From NCBI GenBank assembly GCA_928724745.1, contig CAKMXJ010000032.1:1302001-1366000 (forward strand): a stretch of 64,000 nucleotides of DNA, given 5' to 3'. The position numbers were made by a program, and so were the translations under genes. A model generated the notes under the pieces. The model was not told where the DNA came from and made no database searches. It was given only the letters and a program-made list of their open reading frames with translations. How positions within the stretch are numbered: position 1 is the stretch's first letter; every line of letters begins with the position of its first letter. Shown piece after piece: positions 1-10,513 of this stretch. The stretch comes from Anthracocystis setariae (taxonomy: Eukaryota > Basidiomycota > Ustilaginomycetes > Ustilaginales > Ustilaginaceae).

Positions 1-276
1 GGAGGGCGGCGCGCGGCTTCCCCCTTATAAGGCATCACGCGTGCCACGCGGCGCGCGCCTCCTCCTGGGACGCGTGGGCTGCGCGCAACCTCGACTCGCG
101 ACACCTGGGGTGAGCCCCGGTGTTGAGCGCCACGCGGCGCGCCCCTCTATTCACAGAAACGTCCCGCGCGACGTATTCCTGATGGCCTATGCTGCGCGGC
201 ACGCTCACTCTCCTACACGGCCTTTGGCCAGTGCTCCGGTGGCGCCCTGACTGGGAACATCCGTCCAGCCGTAACA
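1..276 (-). repeat. Partial LTR (3' LTR in element orientation), cut by the window edge
   Basis: Very GC-rich sequence ending GTAACA at 276, directly before a C-run that is a polypurine tract on the minus strand. Its last 51 bases (226-276) are repeated at 2783-2833. In element orientation the LTR would begin TGTTACGG. The rest of the LTR lies outside the window. Confidence 0.6.
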
Positions 277-290
277 TTACCCCCCCGCCT
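277..290 (-). other. Polypurine tract of the relic element
   Basis: TTACCCCCCCGCCT on the plus strand reads as a G-rich purine tract ending GGTAA on the minus strand, immediately next to the LTR edge. The chromovirus at 7412-17100 has the matching arrangement at 8524-8537, which supports reading this as the plus-strand priming site of a related element. Confidence 0.55.
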
Positions 291-554
291 CGGGGTGCGC
301 GCACTCCGGAGCGCGCAGGCCCACCGGCCGTGGTGGGCGAAGAGGGTCCCCAGAATTTTCCATTTGTGGGGCGTGGCGCGGGCGCACGCGTCAATCACCG
401 GGCGCACAACAAAGCGTTGCGCAATGGGACTCAGCCTCATTTGGGATGTTGCGGCTCGCAATGGCTGACTTACGGGGGCCTACATCTCTCCTTCCCTCCA
501 CCATCTGACTACCCCTCGACCCCCACGCCGGGTCATCAAGAAAACAGAACGGCC

Positions 555-2418
555 ATGACCCCCAACAGTAAGTATGGGCACGTTCTGAGGTACGGCGCCG
601 GCGGTAGGGTGTTGACTGACGCGTAACTTTGAATTTCCCGTTCCTGTGCCTGGCTAGCCAACGAGCCCTCGAGCGAGAAGACGCGCGCTGAGGCCGAGGC
701 TGCGTCCACCCTCCGCGCCATCTTGGCCGTGGTCCCCGATCCCCGGGCGGCCAGTAGCACCACTGCCTCGCCCGCGGCGGTAGCCGTGACCGGGCCCCCG
801 CCAACCCCAGCCTCTCCAACCGAAAAGACCGGTGAGTGATCTCTCTCCTTGGTGTGTTGACGCGGCACGCATACTGACTCTGACTTTCCCGGCGGGGTTC
901 CACTGTCTGACAGCACCCGCAACCACGAGCGCTACGGTAATCGAAATCCCTTCTTCGCCGCCGCCCCAGGCCTGCGACGGCGCTCCTTCCCCCGAGGCTC
1001 GCGGGCAGCCTTCCCCTGAGGCTCGCGATCCAGCGCCTTCTCCTACCAACGATCAGGCTGACCAGAGCCAATTCCGTTACCAGGTGTGGGAGGTCCTGCC
1101 GTGGGGCGAGCGGAGCTGTCCCATCGTCGACTCCTTGATGCGCGAGCGCAAGGACCAGCCTATCGGTGATGTCCCCTTTGTCGTACGTCTCATCAAGGCC
1201 GCCCTGGTGCTCAGCGATCCCGACTGTGAGGAGTTCATGGCGCCCTGCTACGCGTGCGAGCACAAGGGTTGCGACGCCGCGGCCTGCCACGTGGATCCCG
1301 ATCGCGGTGCGGTGACGGTTAAGCGCAACGCCGGCGCTAGGATTCCCGACGAGATCGCCCAGGCCTTCGAGGGCATGCCGACACCCTGCAGCGCGTGCGG
1401 CACCAAGCGTAAGTGCGACTGGCGCGGCCGGATCCCGTGGCTGGGGGGTCGACTTGAGGGCCCGTGGTTGATGGAGGCCTACCTCTGGATGCGCGTCCTG
1501 GGCCACCGTCCCAACCCCGCCCTGACCCCGTCGATGGTGCCGGTCGGTGCGCTCCCGCCTTACATGGAGGCCGAGCGCGCCGCTGTTGCACAGCGCTACG
1601 CCCGGCGTCGCTGGCCGCGTGCCAGCCGTCGAACCCGGGATGACAACAGCGACGACAACGAGAGCAGTGAGAGCGATGGTGAGTCTGTGGAGGGGGGGCC
1701 CGAGCCCGCCACCCCCAGTCCCCGCGCTACCCGTACAACCCGAGGCCGTGCTGCCGACCGTCCCCGCCCTTTGGGCTCTCCCAAGGCCCCCCGCCCCCGC
1801 CGCGCTGCTGCGCGTAAGCCGCTCAGCGCCCTTCCGGGGGTGAGCGCTACCGTTCGCGCGGCGCCGCGCAACCGTGACGAAGACGCTGGGGGTTCGTCGT
1901 CCTTGGTGTCCAATCCGCCGGCGCCATCGGCTTTGTACCGGAAACAGGCGGTGCATCTCCAGCGCAGCACGGAGGCTATCGAGCGCGCGCTCGACGACCT
2001 CAAGGTTACGATTCGGCAGTGTGCCGCCGCTGGCCTGCTGGAGGGTATGGACGTGCAGTCGTCCACCATGAAGCGGCACCTGATGATGCTGGAGTCTGCG
2101 CCCGCTGCCCTGCAAACGACGCTGCACGAGCTCGTAGACTACTGGCGGGTGAGCGGTCCCGCGTATCTGGTTGCCTCGGACTCGTCGGACTCGGACAGCG
2201 CGTCCCACATTGCCGCCGCTCGCGAGCGTGTTGGGCGCCTCTTGGACCACGCGCCGCCGGCTGGCGCCCCGCACCCGGCCCCTGGCTCTCCTGTTGCTGT
2301 GGTGCCCGCGCGCCGCGCGTCGCCCTCGTCTCCCTTGGCGGCGGGGGCTCCTCGCACGCCCAAGCGTCCGCGCCGGCAAGCACTCCCTGATGGTGGAGAA
2401 GGCGCGGGCCCGGCCTGA
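555..2418 (+). CDS. Retroelement accessory protein with cysteine cluster, three exons
   Basis: Predicted as join(555..567, 658..831, 914..2418), 563 residues. Exon 1 is 13 bases ending before GTAAGT at 568; intron 1 (90 bp) has GACTGAC near 613 and ends CTAG at 657; intron 2 (82 bp) runs from GTGAGT at 832 to CAG at 913. All three exons join in frame. A cysteine cluster lies at about residues 174-230 (C-x2-C, two further cysteines, then C-x2-C-x5-C). A serine/acidic and basic low-complexity region follows, then a helical, coiled-coil-like stretch near 390-460. It sits just inside the LTR of the surrounding element and opposite to the element's orientation, the same place as the gene at 8671-10300. 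No known family is recognised. A DNA- or RNA-binding regulatory role is inference from the cysteine cluster and basic tracts. The spacing is looser than in the other accessory proteins, so family membership is less certain here. Confidence 0.6.
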
Positions 2419-2782
2419 GTCTCTAGTTGTACCGCGCGCCCCTTGCTCTGTTACTCCAATGTCTGTTGGCCGGCTCCGGTAACCCCGTAGTCGGCCTTGA
2501 AATCCAAAATGTTCCCCGTGTTGTTGTGCTTGTGCCATTGCGTCCGTGTCTGAGGTAAAGTGAGGATTGAGTGTGGCGAGGTCCCGTGAGTGCTGTGGCG
2601 CGCGGGGTTCCGGGACCTCTGGTATGCCGCGCGGTAGTGGGGGGCTGTGTGAGGGCGGCGGGCACGCCGGTAAGGGTGACGAGCGCGCCGTGAGTACGGC
2701 GACGCGAGGCGGGCTGGGAGCTCGTCCTGGGGGGACGCGCGCCAACGCGGGTGGCGGGCGCGCTCTGAGCAGGGCGACGCGA

Positions 2783-2833
2783 GGCCAGTGCTCCGGTGGC
2801 GCCCTGACTGGGAACATCCGTCCAGCCGTAACA
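2783..2833 (-). repeat. 51-bp second copy of the relic LTR edge
   Basis: Direct repeat of 226-276, ending GTAACA and followed by GCGAC. It marks the outer boundary (5' LTR start in element orientation) of the relic. To its left the similarity to the first LTR stops, so only the terminal part of the LTR is shared. Confidence 0.65.
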
Positions 2834-3300
2834 GCGACGAGGATGCGACGATGTCTTCCAAATGGAAGGCGGTGATGCCATCTGCCGATACTACGCCTGG
2901 TCTGGAACGATGTGGAAGTGGCAGCAAGCGAGGATCGAGGCTGGAGTCGTAATGCTGCATTGTATGGCGACGTATGGTGACAAGACGGCTAGAGGTGTTA
3001 TCGACGGTGAAGAGATAAGGTTAGCACTTCATTTCCATGCATGATCGCGACGAGCTAGTACTACCACCACCGCAGATCCAGGCTGTGTCACTCATATCAG
3101 TGTCTTGTCACGGCCGATAGCTCCTTCTCGATCACTCACACGCACGTGAACACGTCATTTTTCAGGGTTTAAAGATTTTTGTTCAACTCGCGCTCGGTTC
3201 CGTCCTCACCACCACCACCACTACCACCACCTGGACGGCCAAAACGTCTTTTTGCACGCCCCGTACCAGAGGTCAGCATTACAGCTCCGACAGCACTACC
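2834..3300. other. Intergenic remnant between two mobile elements
   Basis: No gene is supported. The stretch contains a CCA/CCT-rich microsatellite-like patch (about 3206-3236) and ends with CTACC (3296-3300), the left copy of the target duplication of the copia element. Before that insertion it was continuous with 20932 onward, so it belongs to the distal upstream region of the URC1-like gene. Confidence 0.6.
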
Positions 3301-4098
3301 TGTTGGAACACGGGTTCCATTTGTCGTCTCACACTTGGAGCATTTCACCCTTCGGCAATAAACCCGCCGTCGGGTTTTGTAACACGCATGCGGGTTCGCG
3401 TTTTATTTACCGGATTTGGACAACCACGGAGTATTCACAAAACCAACCGAAACTCACACACGTCCCCAAGACACACGATTCAAGACAGGAGGTCCGAAAC
3501 ATCATCTCAAAACCCGCGGTCGGGGTTTAATATTTCCGGATGCGTCCTCGAATAGAAAGCACGGATCCCCCCTCAATTCGACTAGAAGGAAGACCCCACA
3601 GCAAAAGACTGGTGCCAACGACCAAGTAAAGGGACCACGCTATAGACACCATAACATCCATCAAGAAACGTTCAGTGCGAACACAAGGAAGCATCATCGT
3701 GGACTCAACATGTATATAAACGCCTCTTTGTCACGACTCGTTTAGTGTCTTTGGAATACATCGAATCTTTCCCCCATTTACTCTTACCATACCTTCTCTC
3801 CGACAACTCGTCGAGTAGTCATCAAAGTACTTATAGTATTTATCGTTCAAGCTTCCTACCTCTGCGAAGACGACGTGAGCGTACGAAACCCGACGTGGAT
3901 CTTTGGAATAACAACAAAGATAACGTTCGGATATCCTAAGACTTCCGGGATTCTAACAAACCCGCAGTTTGTCAGAACCCGACGTCGGGATTGATCACCC
4001 GACGCCTACTTCCGTAAGTCGCGCTCAAAAGCCATAATTAACCACTTATTCTTGGCTTTGCCGTAAGGCCGTCATTTCTCATTTGCTACTCTTTCACA
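3301..4098 (+). repeat. 5' LTR of the first copia element
   Basis: 798 bp, TG...CA ends, same sequence as 20129-20926. It contains a TATATAAA box at 3713-3720 and three copies of the palindrome AACCCGACGTCGGGTT or close variants (3361, 3511, 3976). Open frames seen inside it are identical in both LTRs and have no coding features. Confidence 0.95.
3713..3720 (+). promoter_or_regulatory. TATA box of the copia 5' LTR promoter
   Basis: TATATAAA in the middle of the LTR, the expected position for the U3 promoter that drives genomic RNA. The same box is at 20541-20548 in the 3' LTR. The transcription start, and so the U3/R boundary, would lie some 25-35 bases downstream; I cannot fix it from sequence alone. 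Confidence 0.6.
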
Positions 4099-4110
4099 GG
4101 TTATGAGCCC
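4099..4110 (+). other. Primer binding site, half tRNA-iMet type, overlapping the gag-pol start codon
   Basis: GGTTATGAGCCC directly abuts the LTR end. It is complementary to the anticodon-stem region of initiator tRNA-Met (GGGCTCATAACC), the half-tRNA primer known from Drosophila copia and Ty5-type elements. The ATG in the middle (4103-4105) is also the first codon of gag-pol. The second copia element at 59347-59358 has exactly the same 12 bases. Confidence 0.85.
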
Positions 4111-7100
4111 AAAGCCTGCTGGAAACTCGAACGATATATACTTGAATACTCGATCCCGCTCTCGAGTCGATTCGATCACCGGAGAACACGAAAACCCCGA
4201 AAGAAATTTACCGAACCCGACGACGGGTCCCGAATACACCGAAGAAATCATGCAATCCATCGACGGGGTCCCGCATAATTCCCCCGGATTGCCGAAATTG
4301 ACACAGGCACGCGACTATTACCAATGGAAGGACCAATGCATCGACATTCTTATGCAAAAGGGTGCCCGAATCTATGGAATCATTAAGGGGACTCTACCCC
4401 GGCCTGAAGCCTCTGACCCCAAGCACGGAGAATGGATTAACGCCAACTTTACCGCTTGCGGCATGCTACGAAGCAGTCTCTCAAGCGAGATCAAACACAC
4501 TATCGCGGACCTCGAAGACGCGCACACAATCTGGAAAACCCTCGAAGAACGGTTCGCTAAAGCCATGAAATGGCAACTCGAGGAAATGGAGACGGAGCTC
4601 AACAGTCTTAAGCAAGATAGACAAACCATCGACGGATTCGTCAGCCGAATCACCGAACTGTCAGACCAGCTGACCATGGCAGGCATTACAATTAGCTTCA
4701 ACAAGAAGTACAGCGTACTAATGAAGGGTCTCCGCAAGGAATATGATAACATCCGAGCACAAATCGAGGAGACCTACCGAGCACGCCGAGAGACAAGCGA
4801 AATGATCGTCCAAAGGGGCGACAACGAAGTCGAGACCCTGGTTGTCGAGAGTGCCGTCATTAATGAGAAGGTCGAGCTCGACAATATCGTTACCCGCCTG
4901 CGAAGCGAGGAATTGCGCCTTGGTATCAACGTTCAGGGCATGCACCAGCGAACCCGGGTCGGGTCATCGGCATACTATGCCGGACAAGAAAACAAACGGA
5001 AGGGTCAACGAAACCCGAAGCGAAACTCCAAGACGAAGCCGAAAACGCCAATCGAGAAGATCACTTGCTTCAATTGTCAAGAAAAGGGGCACTATGCGAA
5101 CAAATGCCCGAAACCCAAGAACCCGACGTCGGGTTCCCAACCGAACATCAAAACTGGTGAACCCGGGCGCGATAACGTCTACTCCGCCAGTGAGTTCACA
5201 CACCCGCGGTCAACAATGTGGCTAATGGACTCGGGTGCCAGTCGACACATCTGTTGTAACAAGACTCTATTCCGGGATCTCAAACTAGGCGTGTCAATGC
5301 GACCCATCTGGGTAGCAAACGAAGTTCCGGTCAAAATCGAAGGACTCGGCACAGTGGACCTCGAAGTCAACATCGGACGAGGAAAAACGAACAAGATCAC
5401 ACTGTCGAACGTGGCTTACATACCATCCTTCGGCGTCAACCTCCTCTCCACAGGAGTGATGAGGAAGAAGGTAGAAATAGTCACAAACGACCGTGAAACC
5501 ATCGCCCGAACGACAGACGGCAGAATTACATGCAGAGGCGTCCACATTGGACCCCTCACGTATGTCGACCAAGTCGGCACCGACTTTGCAGGAATGGCAG
5601 CCGAACACGAGGCCAACACCACGAACTGGCATAAACGCCTCGGTCACCCTGGTCAAGCACGCTTGGAAGAGATTGCGAAGGTCGTTCCCCAAGTAACTCT
5701 CAATCCACGCACACCCGCGAAGTGCGGGACGTGCCAGATCGGGAAATCGCATAAACAGCCGTTTTCTCGAAACCCGACGTCGGGTTCCACAAAACCCCTG
5801 GAACTTGTACACACCGACGTCGTGGGCCCAATGCCCGACGAAACTCCTCAAGGCCACCGATACGCTGTCACATTCATCGACGACTTCTCAAGATTCACCG
5901 TCGCTTTCCTACTCACAAGGAAGAGTGAGGTGTACGGCCACTTCTTGGAGTACAAAACCTTGATGGAAAAGCAAACCGGCCAGTTAATTAAAAGAGTCAG
6001 GTCGGACAACGGAGGCGAATACACGAGTAAAGAACTTGCAGAGCTACTTCGAGGAAATGGGATCATCCACGAACACACCGCTCCATACACGCCAGAACAG
6101 AACGGGGTTGCAGAACGAATGAATCGCACCCTGTTCGACCTAGCTCGCTGCATGATGATCCAATCATCCTCACCGTATCATATGTGGGGAGACGCTTTCC
6201 TCCACGCGGTCTACCTCAATAACCGATTCCCAACGAAGGGCGCCGGGATGAAGATCCCGATCCAATTGTTGCGTTCCATTACACCTGACTTCTCCCTCGC
6301 TCGAACGTTCGGATGTGCTGCTTGGGCACACGTTCCAGAGGAGAGAAGAGACAAATTGGAGCCCCGCGCGCTGGCATGCGTCTACGTCGGCATCGCTGCA
6401 GGGACGAAGGCCTTCAAGTTATATAACGTGGCCGAAGATCGATATATTACAACGGTCCACGCAACATTCGACGAAGGGACTTTCCCCTTCTCGTATGATA
6501 CCGAAAGTTCGGTGCGGTTTGCAAAACCCGACGTCGGGTTTGCGAACCCGCCCAGAATTAACACAACGACGAAGGAAATCGATATCCCTCCCCAGTCAAA
6601 TCATCAAAACGCCGAACTACAGCAGAACACATCGGAAGACTCAAACAGTTGGCCCTACCTTACTCCAGAGGAAAGGGCGGCAGGAATCCAGACTCCACCT
6701 GGTTCGCCACCAAGTTCACCACGCCTGGACGCGCTCGCAGCCCTCGAAGAAACCGACGGGGTCGAAGACCCGACGTCGGGATTGGACGATTCGGACCCAA
6801 TAGGGCTACTCGATGACGAACCACGAACAATCACCCAGGCTTTCAGAAGACCCGATTGGGAATTGTGGAAACAGGCAGTAAATAGAGAACTTGCGTCGCA
6901 CAAGAACAACAACACCTGGAACCTTGTGACCCCTCCTAAGGACGCAAACGTCATCGGAAGTCGATGGGTCTTCAAGATCAAACGAAAAAGCGATGGAACA
7001 ATTGACAAGTACAAGGCTCGCTTGGTAGCACAAGGATTCGCACAGAAACACGGCATAGACTACGACGAGACCTTCGCACCCGTCGTGAAGCTTGCGACAC

Positions 7101-7411
7101 TCCGTCTGCTCATGATCCTAAGCCTGCAGATTGGATTGACTATCTACCAAATGGATGTCGAAACCGCCTACCTCAATGGCGAAATCGACAAAGATATATA
7201 CATGAGACCGCCACCTCGTGAACCCGACGCAGATCCTCACGCTCCGGGTCTACTTTGCAAGTTAAACAAGTCACTGTACGGTCTCAAACAAGCTGGCCGT
7301 ACTTGGTACCAAAAGGCAGACTCGACTTTGCGGGGAATGGGTTTCAAGCGCAGTAACCACGATTCCGCGCTCTACATCAAAAACCCGACGTCGGGGTCCG
7401 GGACTCACCCG
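4103..7411 (+). pseudogene. Copia gag-pol, 5' part, interrupted by the nested element
   Basis: 1103 codons open from the ATG in the primer site. In order: a UBN2-type Gag; a zinc knuckle CFNCQEKGHYANKC near residue 322; an aspartic protease WLMDSGAS near 373; the integrase zinc region (WHKRLGH, CGTCQIGK) near 509-555; the integrase core with FIDDFSRF, RSDNGGEY and PEQNGVAERMNRT; and the first half of the copia reverse transcriptase (YKARLVAQGF, QMDVETAYLNGEI, LYGLKQA). The frame is broken exactly at 7411 by the chromovirus, and the rest of pol resumes at 17106 in the same codon phase. No stop or frameshift is seen in this part, so the gene was intact when it was hit. Several linkers contain NPTSG or KPDVGF, encoded by the element's palindrome. 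It cannot now give a complete polyprotein. Confidence 0.93.
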
Positions 7412-8523
7412 TGTCAGCGGTCGGGCGCCTGGTGAATAGGCCGATCTTGTTTCGAGAGCGGTGCGGTCCTGTTGGGCTGGGCCGCCGAGTTTGGGTTACG
7501 CGCCTGCGCAACTGGGTAGTACGAGGTGGGTTGCGCAGATACGTCGGCGGTCCGATAACGACGACTGGGCCGCACTCGACTCGACGGCGGTGGAGTGTGG
7601 GCCTCTCAACCGCGTTCGACCTATTACCGACTGACGCTGTTGGCGCTCCGTTCAGCGGCAGCACGGCGTACTCGGTATTACGGTGTGTTAGCTTGGTGTC
7701 CCGCGAGCGCTCTTGACGAGACAGGAAGCTGTTTAGATGATTAGGTGAACACTGGGAGTGATCACCAAGCTGTTACGGCGACGGCTTAGGGCCTGACGTC
7801 CCGATGTCAGCTTGTAGGCAGCGTTTACGCGCTGCGGTGTCGATACCGGTACCGACGAGGTCTAGCTGTTCTCCGACTTGAACGGAGGCACGCGAGGAAG
7901 CTGCAATGCTACTTGTATTGCAACTTACTGAACTAGAAACTGAATGATCGTGAAGACGTCGTTAAGAATAGATACTGAGCTGAAGACTGGTGTTGTAAGA
8001 AGTAGAGTGGATGAGGAGCTCATCCACTTTGAAACAGATGAGGAGACATTAAGTAGGACCGCTCCAAACCCCTATAGCAAGGCCGATCCGGCGCTAGCCT
8101 ATTGTCTAGCTGCACGGCCTGCATGTGTGCTTGTTCTGGCCGTGGTACAGGCGGCTGATCACCTCCAAGCCTCCGAGAGCGCCTGAGATGGTGTCCCCCC
8201 TCTGCTGATCACCTCGAGATGGTGTTGTCGCAATCCGGCGTCTCTGCGATGTCGAACGGCCGCAATCCGACCACTTTGACCAGAAGCGGTTGAAAGAGAC
8301 TCTCTGGGCCGCACTCGCACTGAGAGCGGCTGAAAAGCGTGTTCTCCACCGCTCCACTTATGCCGCCTGGGAGTAACCACACTGCTCAATACGACGCACT
8401 GCCGGCAGCGTACCTCCTCTCCTCCAATGCCAGAGCGGCCGAATTTGACTCTATCAACCGCGCTTGGGCTGACGGCGGCCGTAAAACAAGTTTTCCGCCG
8501 CCTCGGCTTCACCGCCTGTGACA
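7412..8523 (-). repeat. Chromovirus LTR (3' LTR in element orientation)
   Basis: 1112 bp, ends TGTCA and TGACA, paired with 15989-17100. It lies just upstream of the plus-strand accessory gene at 8671, so it could also supply a promoter in that direction. It contains no convincing coding frame: the small open frames present are the same in both LTR copies. Confidence 0.95.
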
Positions 8524-8537
8524 TTACCCCCCTTCCG
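8524..8537 (-). other. Polypurine tract of the chromovirus
   Basis: TTACCCCCCTTCCG on the plus strand is CGGAAGGGGGGTAA on the minus strand, immediately 5' of the 3' LTR in element orientation. This is the usual plus-strand priming site. The relic element at 277-290 has the same TTACCCCCC start. Confidence 0.8.
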
Positions 8538-8670
8538 AGACCCGAGCTCCTGCGAGGCGAAATGAAATGGGCTGCGCATCTTCCAGCCACTGTGAGCTCG
8601 ACGGCAGCTGAGTGATGAGTCTGAAGAACTACCATCAACACTTACAGCCCCCTACCTCGCCATCAGCACC

Positions 8671-10300
8671 ATGGCGCCCAAGAAGAAACCCTCGCCTGCT
8701 CCTGCCATTCCCTCGCGTCGATCGGCTCGGCTCGCCAAAACGCCAGCCGATGCCAATACCCCCTCCGGTTCATCGTCCGGCGCCAGCGACGCCCCGGCAA
8801 CGTCTACCAGTACTGACGCGCTTGCTGTTCTCGTTGTCGCCGCCACCGCTGTTGACGCGCCCGATCCCATGGCTGCTGCTGCCCCTACTGACGCCGTGGC
8901 CGAGACTGCTGCTGCCGCCGCTTCCGACGCCGTGGCCATTACCGCTGTTGTTCCTGCGTCCGACGTCGCGGATGTATCTGCTGTTGCTGCTCCGCCTGGC
9001 GCAGTTGTGGTCCCTACTGGTGGCACTGAGCCAGTCGCCGTGACACCTCCTCAGAGCCGGATTCCATCTGATGGGGTCGGCTCTCTGCTGGTACCGCTGT
9101 TCCTCGGCCCGTCGCGCTCGCCGTCATCAAGAGGTTCGATCTCGCCTCCCCGTTCGCCGGTCTTCGTACGTTCCTCACCGGACCTGTACGCATTTCCCAC
9201 CTCTCCTTCTCGGATTCCGACGTCTCCGGAGAGATTCACGGCCGAGGAGTTGCGTGCGATGACTAGCGCGCAACTCCATGAACACGGGTTGACGCCAGCC
9301 TCGCCCGTGGTTCCCCGCTCGCCTGTCTATGGTGCGGGATTTGACGAGACCGCTGGTCCTGGGCGCAGTGATACGCCTGTGGGATCCTGGGAATCGCCCA
9401 GCCGCCAGTCGCCCGGTCTTGGCCCGTTACTGGGGTCGCCCGGCCGCCGAACGCCTGAGATCGGCCCGCCGCCCATTCGTCGGGCCGAAGACGTGGTACC
9501 GCAACGCACAGGTCCACGCAAGCCTACTTTGGTCGAAATGCTTGAATGGACAGAGCGGTTTACCGCTCCTGCACTGCTTATTGCGATCGTCAACGAGGCC
9601 TGGGACCGCGATTGGCAACTGGACGATGCCGGCAAAGTCTGGTTGCACCGAACCATGGTGCGGCGCTTGACCGAGGGTAGCTCACCATGGCCGAACTACA
9701 GTTGCCAGCACTGTGCCGACTTGGATGTGCCGTAAGTATTGTTCTCGACATAAGTGGTTTGGACAGCACTGACAATTTGCCTTGCCTCTTGTTTATATTA
9801 GATGCTTTCCGGTCACCTATGGCGATCCCACGGGTCCTCGTCCCCGACCCGCAGCCTCGTCATGCTGCCATTGCTTGACGAGCAAGAAGAAGTGTGGCGG
9901 CCGCACGATTTGGCGCGCCACACGTCACGAGTACGTCGGCGATAGCCCGTACACAACGTTGGGAACGCACGAGCGAGCTGTGGTGCGCGCTCACCTGTCG
10001 TACTCTGGTGGTCTTGGTTTGGGTGCGGTGCGTCGTCGCGACCGCCTGGTGGACTGGTACAAGGAGCGATCCTTCCACCTCGACGCTCGCGACGCCTTCT
10101 CAACGGAGGGCACGATCGGGACCCAAGTGCGTGAGACCTTGGCGCGGTACCACCGCGAGAATCGCTCCCTGCTCGGCCAATACCTACCGTGCGAAGTCAT
10201 GGAAGAGGAGCCGAACTTCGAGGGTCTTGGCTGGTTCGTGGAAAGCCGTGGTGACGATGAGGATGAGGTGCGATACCACCGTCCTGAAGTCTTCCGCTAA
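8671..10300 (+). CDS. Chromovirus accessory protein with six-cysteine cluster, antisense to gag-pol, two exons
   Basis: join(8671..9731, 9802..10300), 519 residues. The 70-bp intron runs from GTAAGT at 9732 to TTAG at 9801; splicing restores the frame within the cysteine cluster. The N-terminus is basic (MAPKKKPSP, RRSARLAK) and then alanine/serine/proline-rich to about residue 280. Cysteines at 345, 348, 355, 375, 378 and 385 give C-x2-C-x6-C-x19-C-x2-C-x6-C, identical in spacing to the copia accessory protein at 18702-20048 and close to fungal Zn2Cys6 clusters apart from a longer middle loop. The C-terminal 130 residues are charged and helical with no family I recognise. The gene lies between the 3' LTR and the pol 3' end and converges with pol; only 213 bp separate the two stops. 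A nuclear, nucleic-acid-binding role is inference. Confidence 0.75.
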
Positions 10301-10513
10301 CTGTTGCCTAGCAATTTTAGGTCGTTCCTGTCTATTGGTTGTGCTTGAGAACCTTCTGTATTGGTCGTGATGTTCTTGAACTTGAGAAAAGAGTGTGAAT
10401 GTGTGGCGACGGGTGTCGATGGCGGCTACTAGAATTGGTCACCCACCGCAGTCGCGTCATGGCGGCTGAGTAACCCGCACTGCGCCGCCAAATTATTGAG
10501 CGCGGCTAGGCAG
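10301..10513. other. Convergent 3' region between the accessory gene and chromovirus pol
   Basis: 213 bp separating two convergent stop codons within the chromovirus. It must contain the 3' end of the plus-strand accessory transcript, while the minus-strand genomic RNA runs through it. No gene seen. Confidence 0.5.

Larger units (their letters stand above)
1..2833 (-). mobile_element. Ty3-like LTR element relic or non-autonomous element lacking gag-pol
   Basis: The block starts inside an LTR whose right edge (position 276) is followed by a polypurine tract read on the minus strand, as in the intact chromovirus downstream (both show ACA then TTACCCCCC). A 51-bp copy of the LTR edge recurs at 2783-2833 and is followed by unrelated DNA, so the element probably ends at 2833. 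No gag, protease, reverse transcriptase or integrase reading frame lies between the two edges; the only convincing gene is the spliced antisense cysteine-cluster gene at 555-2418. Positions 2419-2782 are GC-rich with imperfect repeats around GGCGACGCGAGGC (near 2698 and 2773) and no gene. The two LTR copies agree over only 51 bp, so this may be a rearranged or mosaic element rather than a simple non-autonomous one. Confidence 0.6.

Noticed and set aside
832..913. Start of the accessory protein at a GTG at 832
   Set aside because: The GTG is the 5' splice site GTGAGT of intron 2; a better spliced model starts at the ATG at 555 and keeps the frame through two canonical introns.
391..2817. 808-codon minus-strand open frame opposite the relic's accessory gene
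   Set aside because: Very GC-rich sequence with few stops by chance; Arg-rich composition and no conserved motif. It is an antisense shadow.
3416..3939. Small open frames inside the copia LTRs
   Set aside because: Present in both LTRs by duplication; the region holds the promoter and untranslated leader.
7944..8615. Small open frames inside the chromovirus LTRs
   Set aside because: The same frames occur in both LTRs because the LTRs are copies; none has motifs or coding bias.
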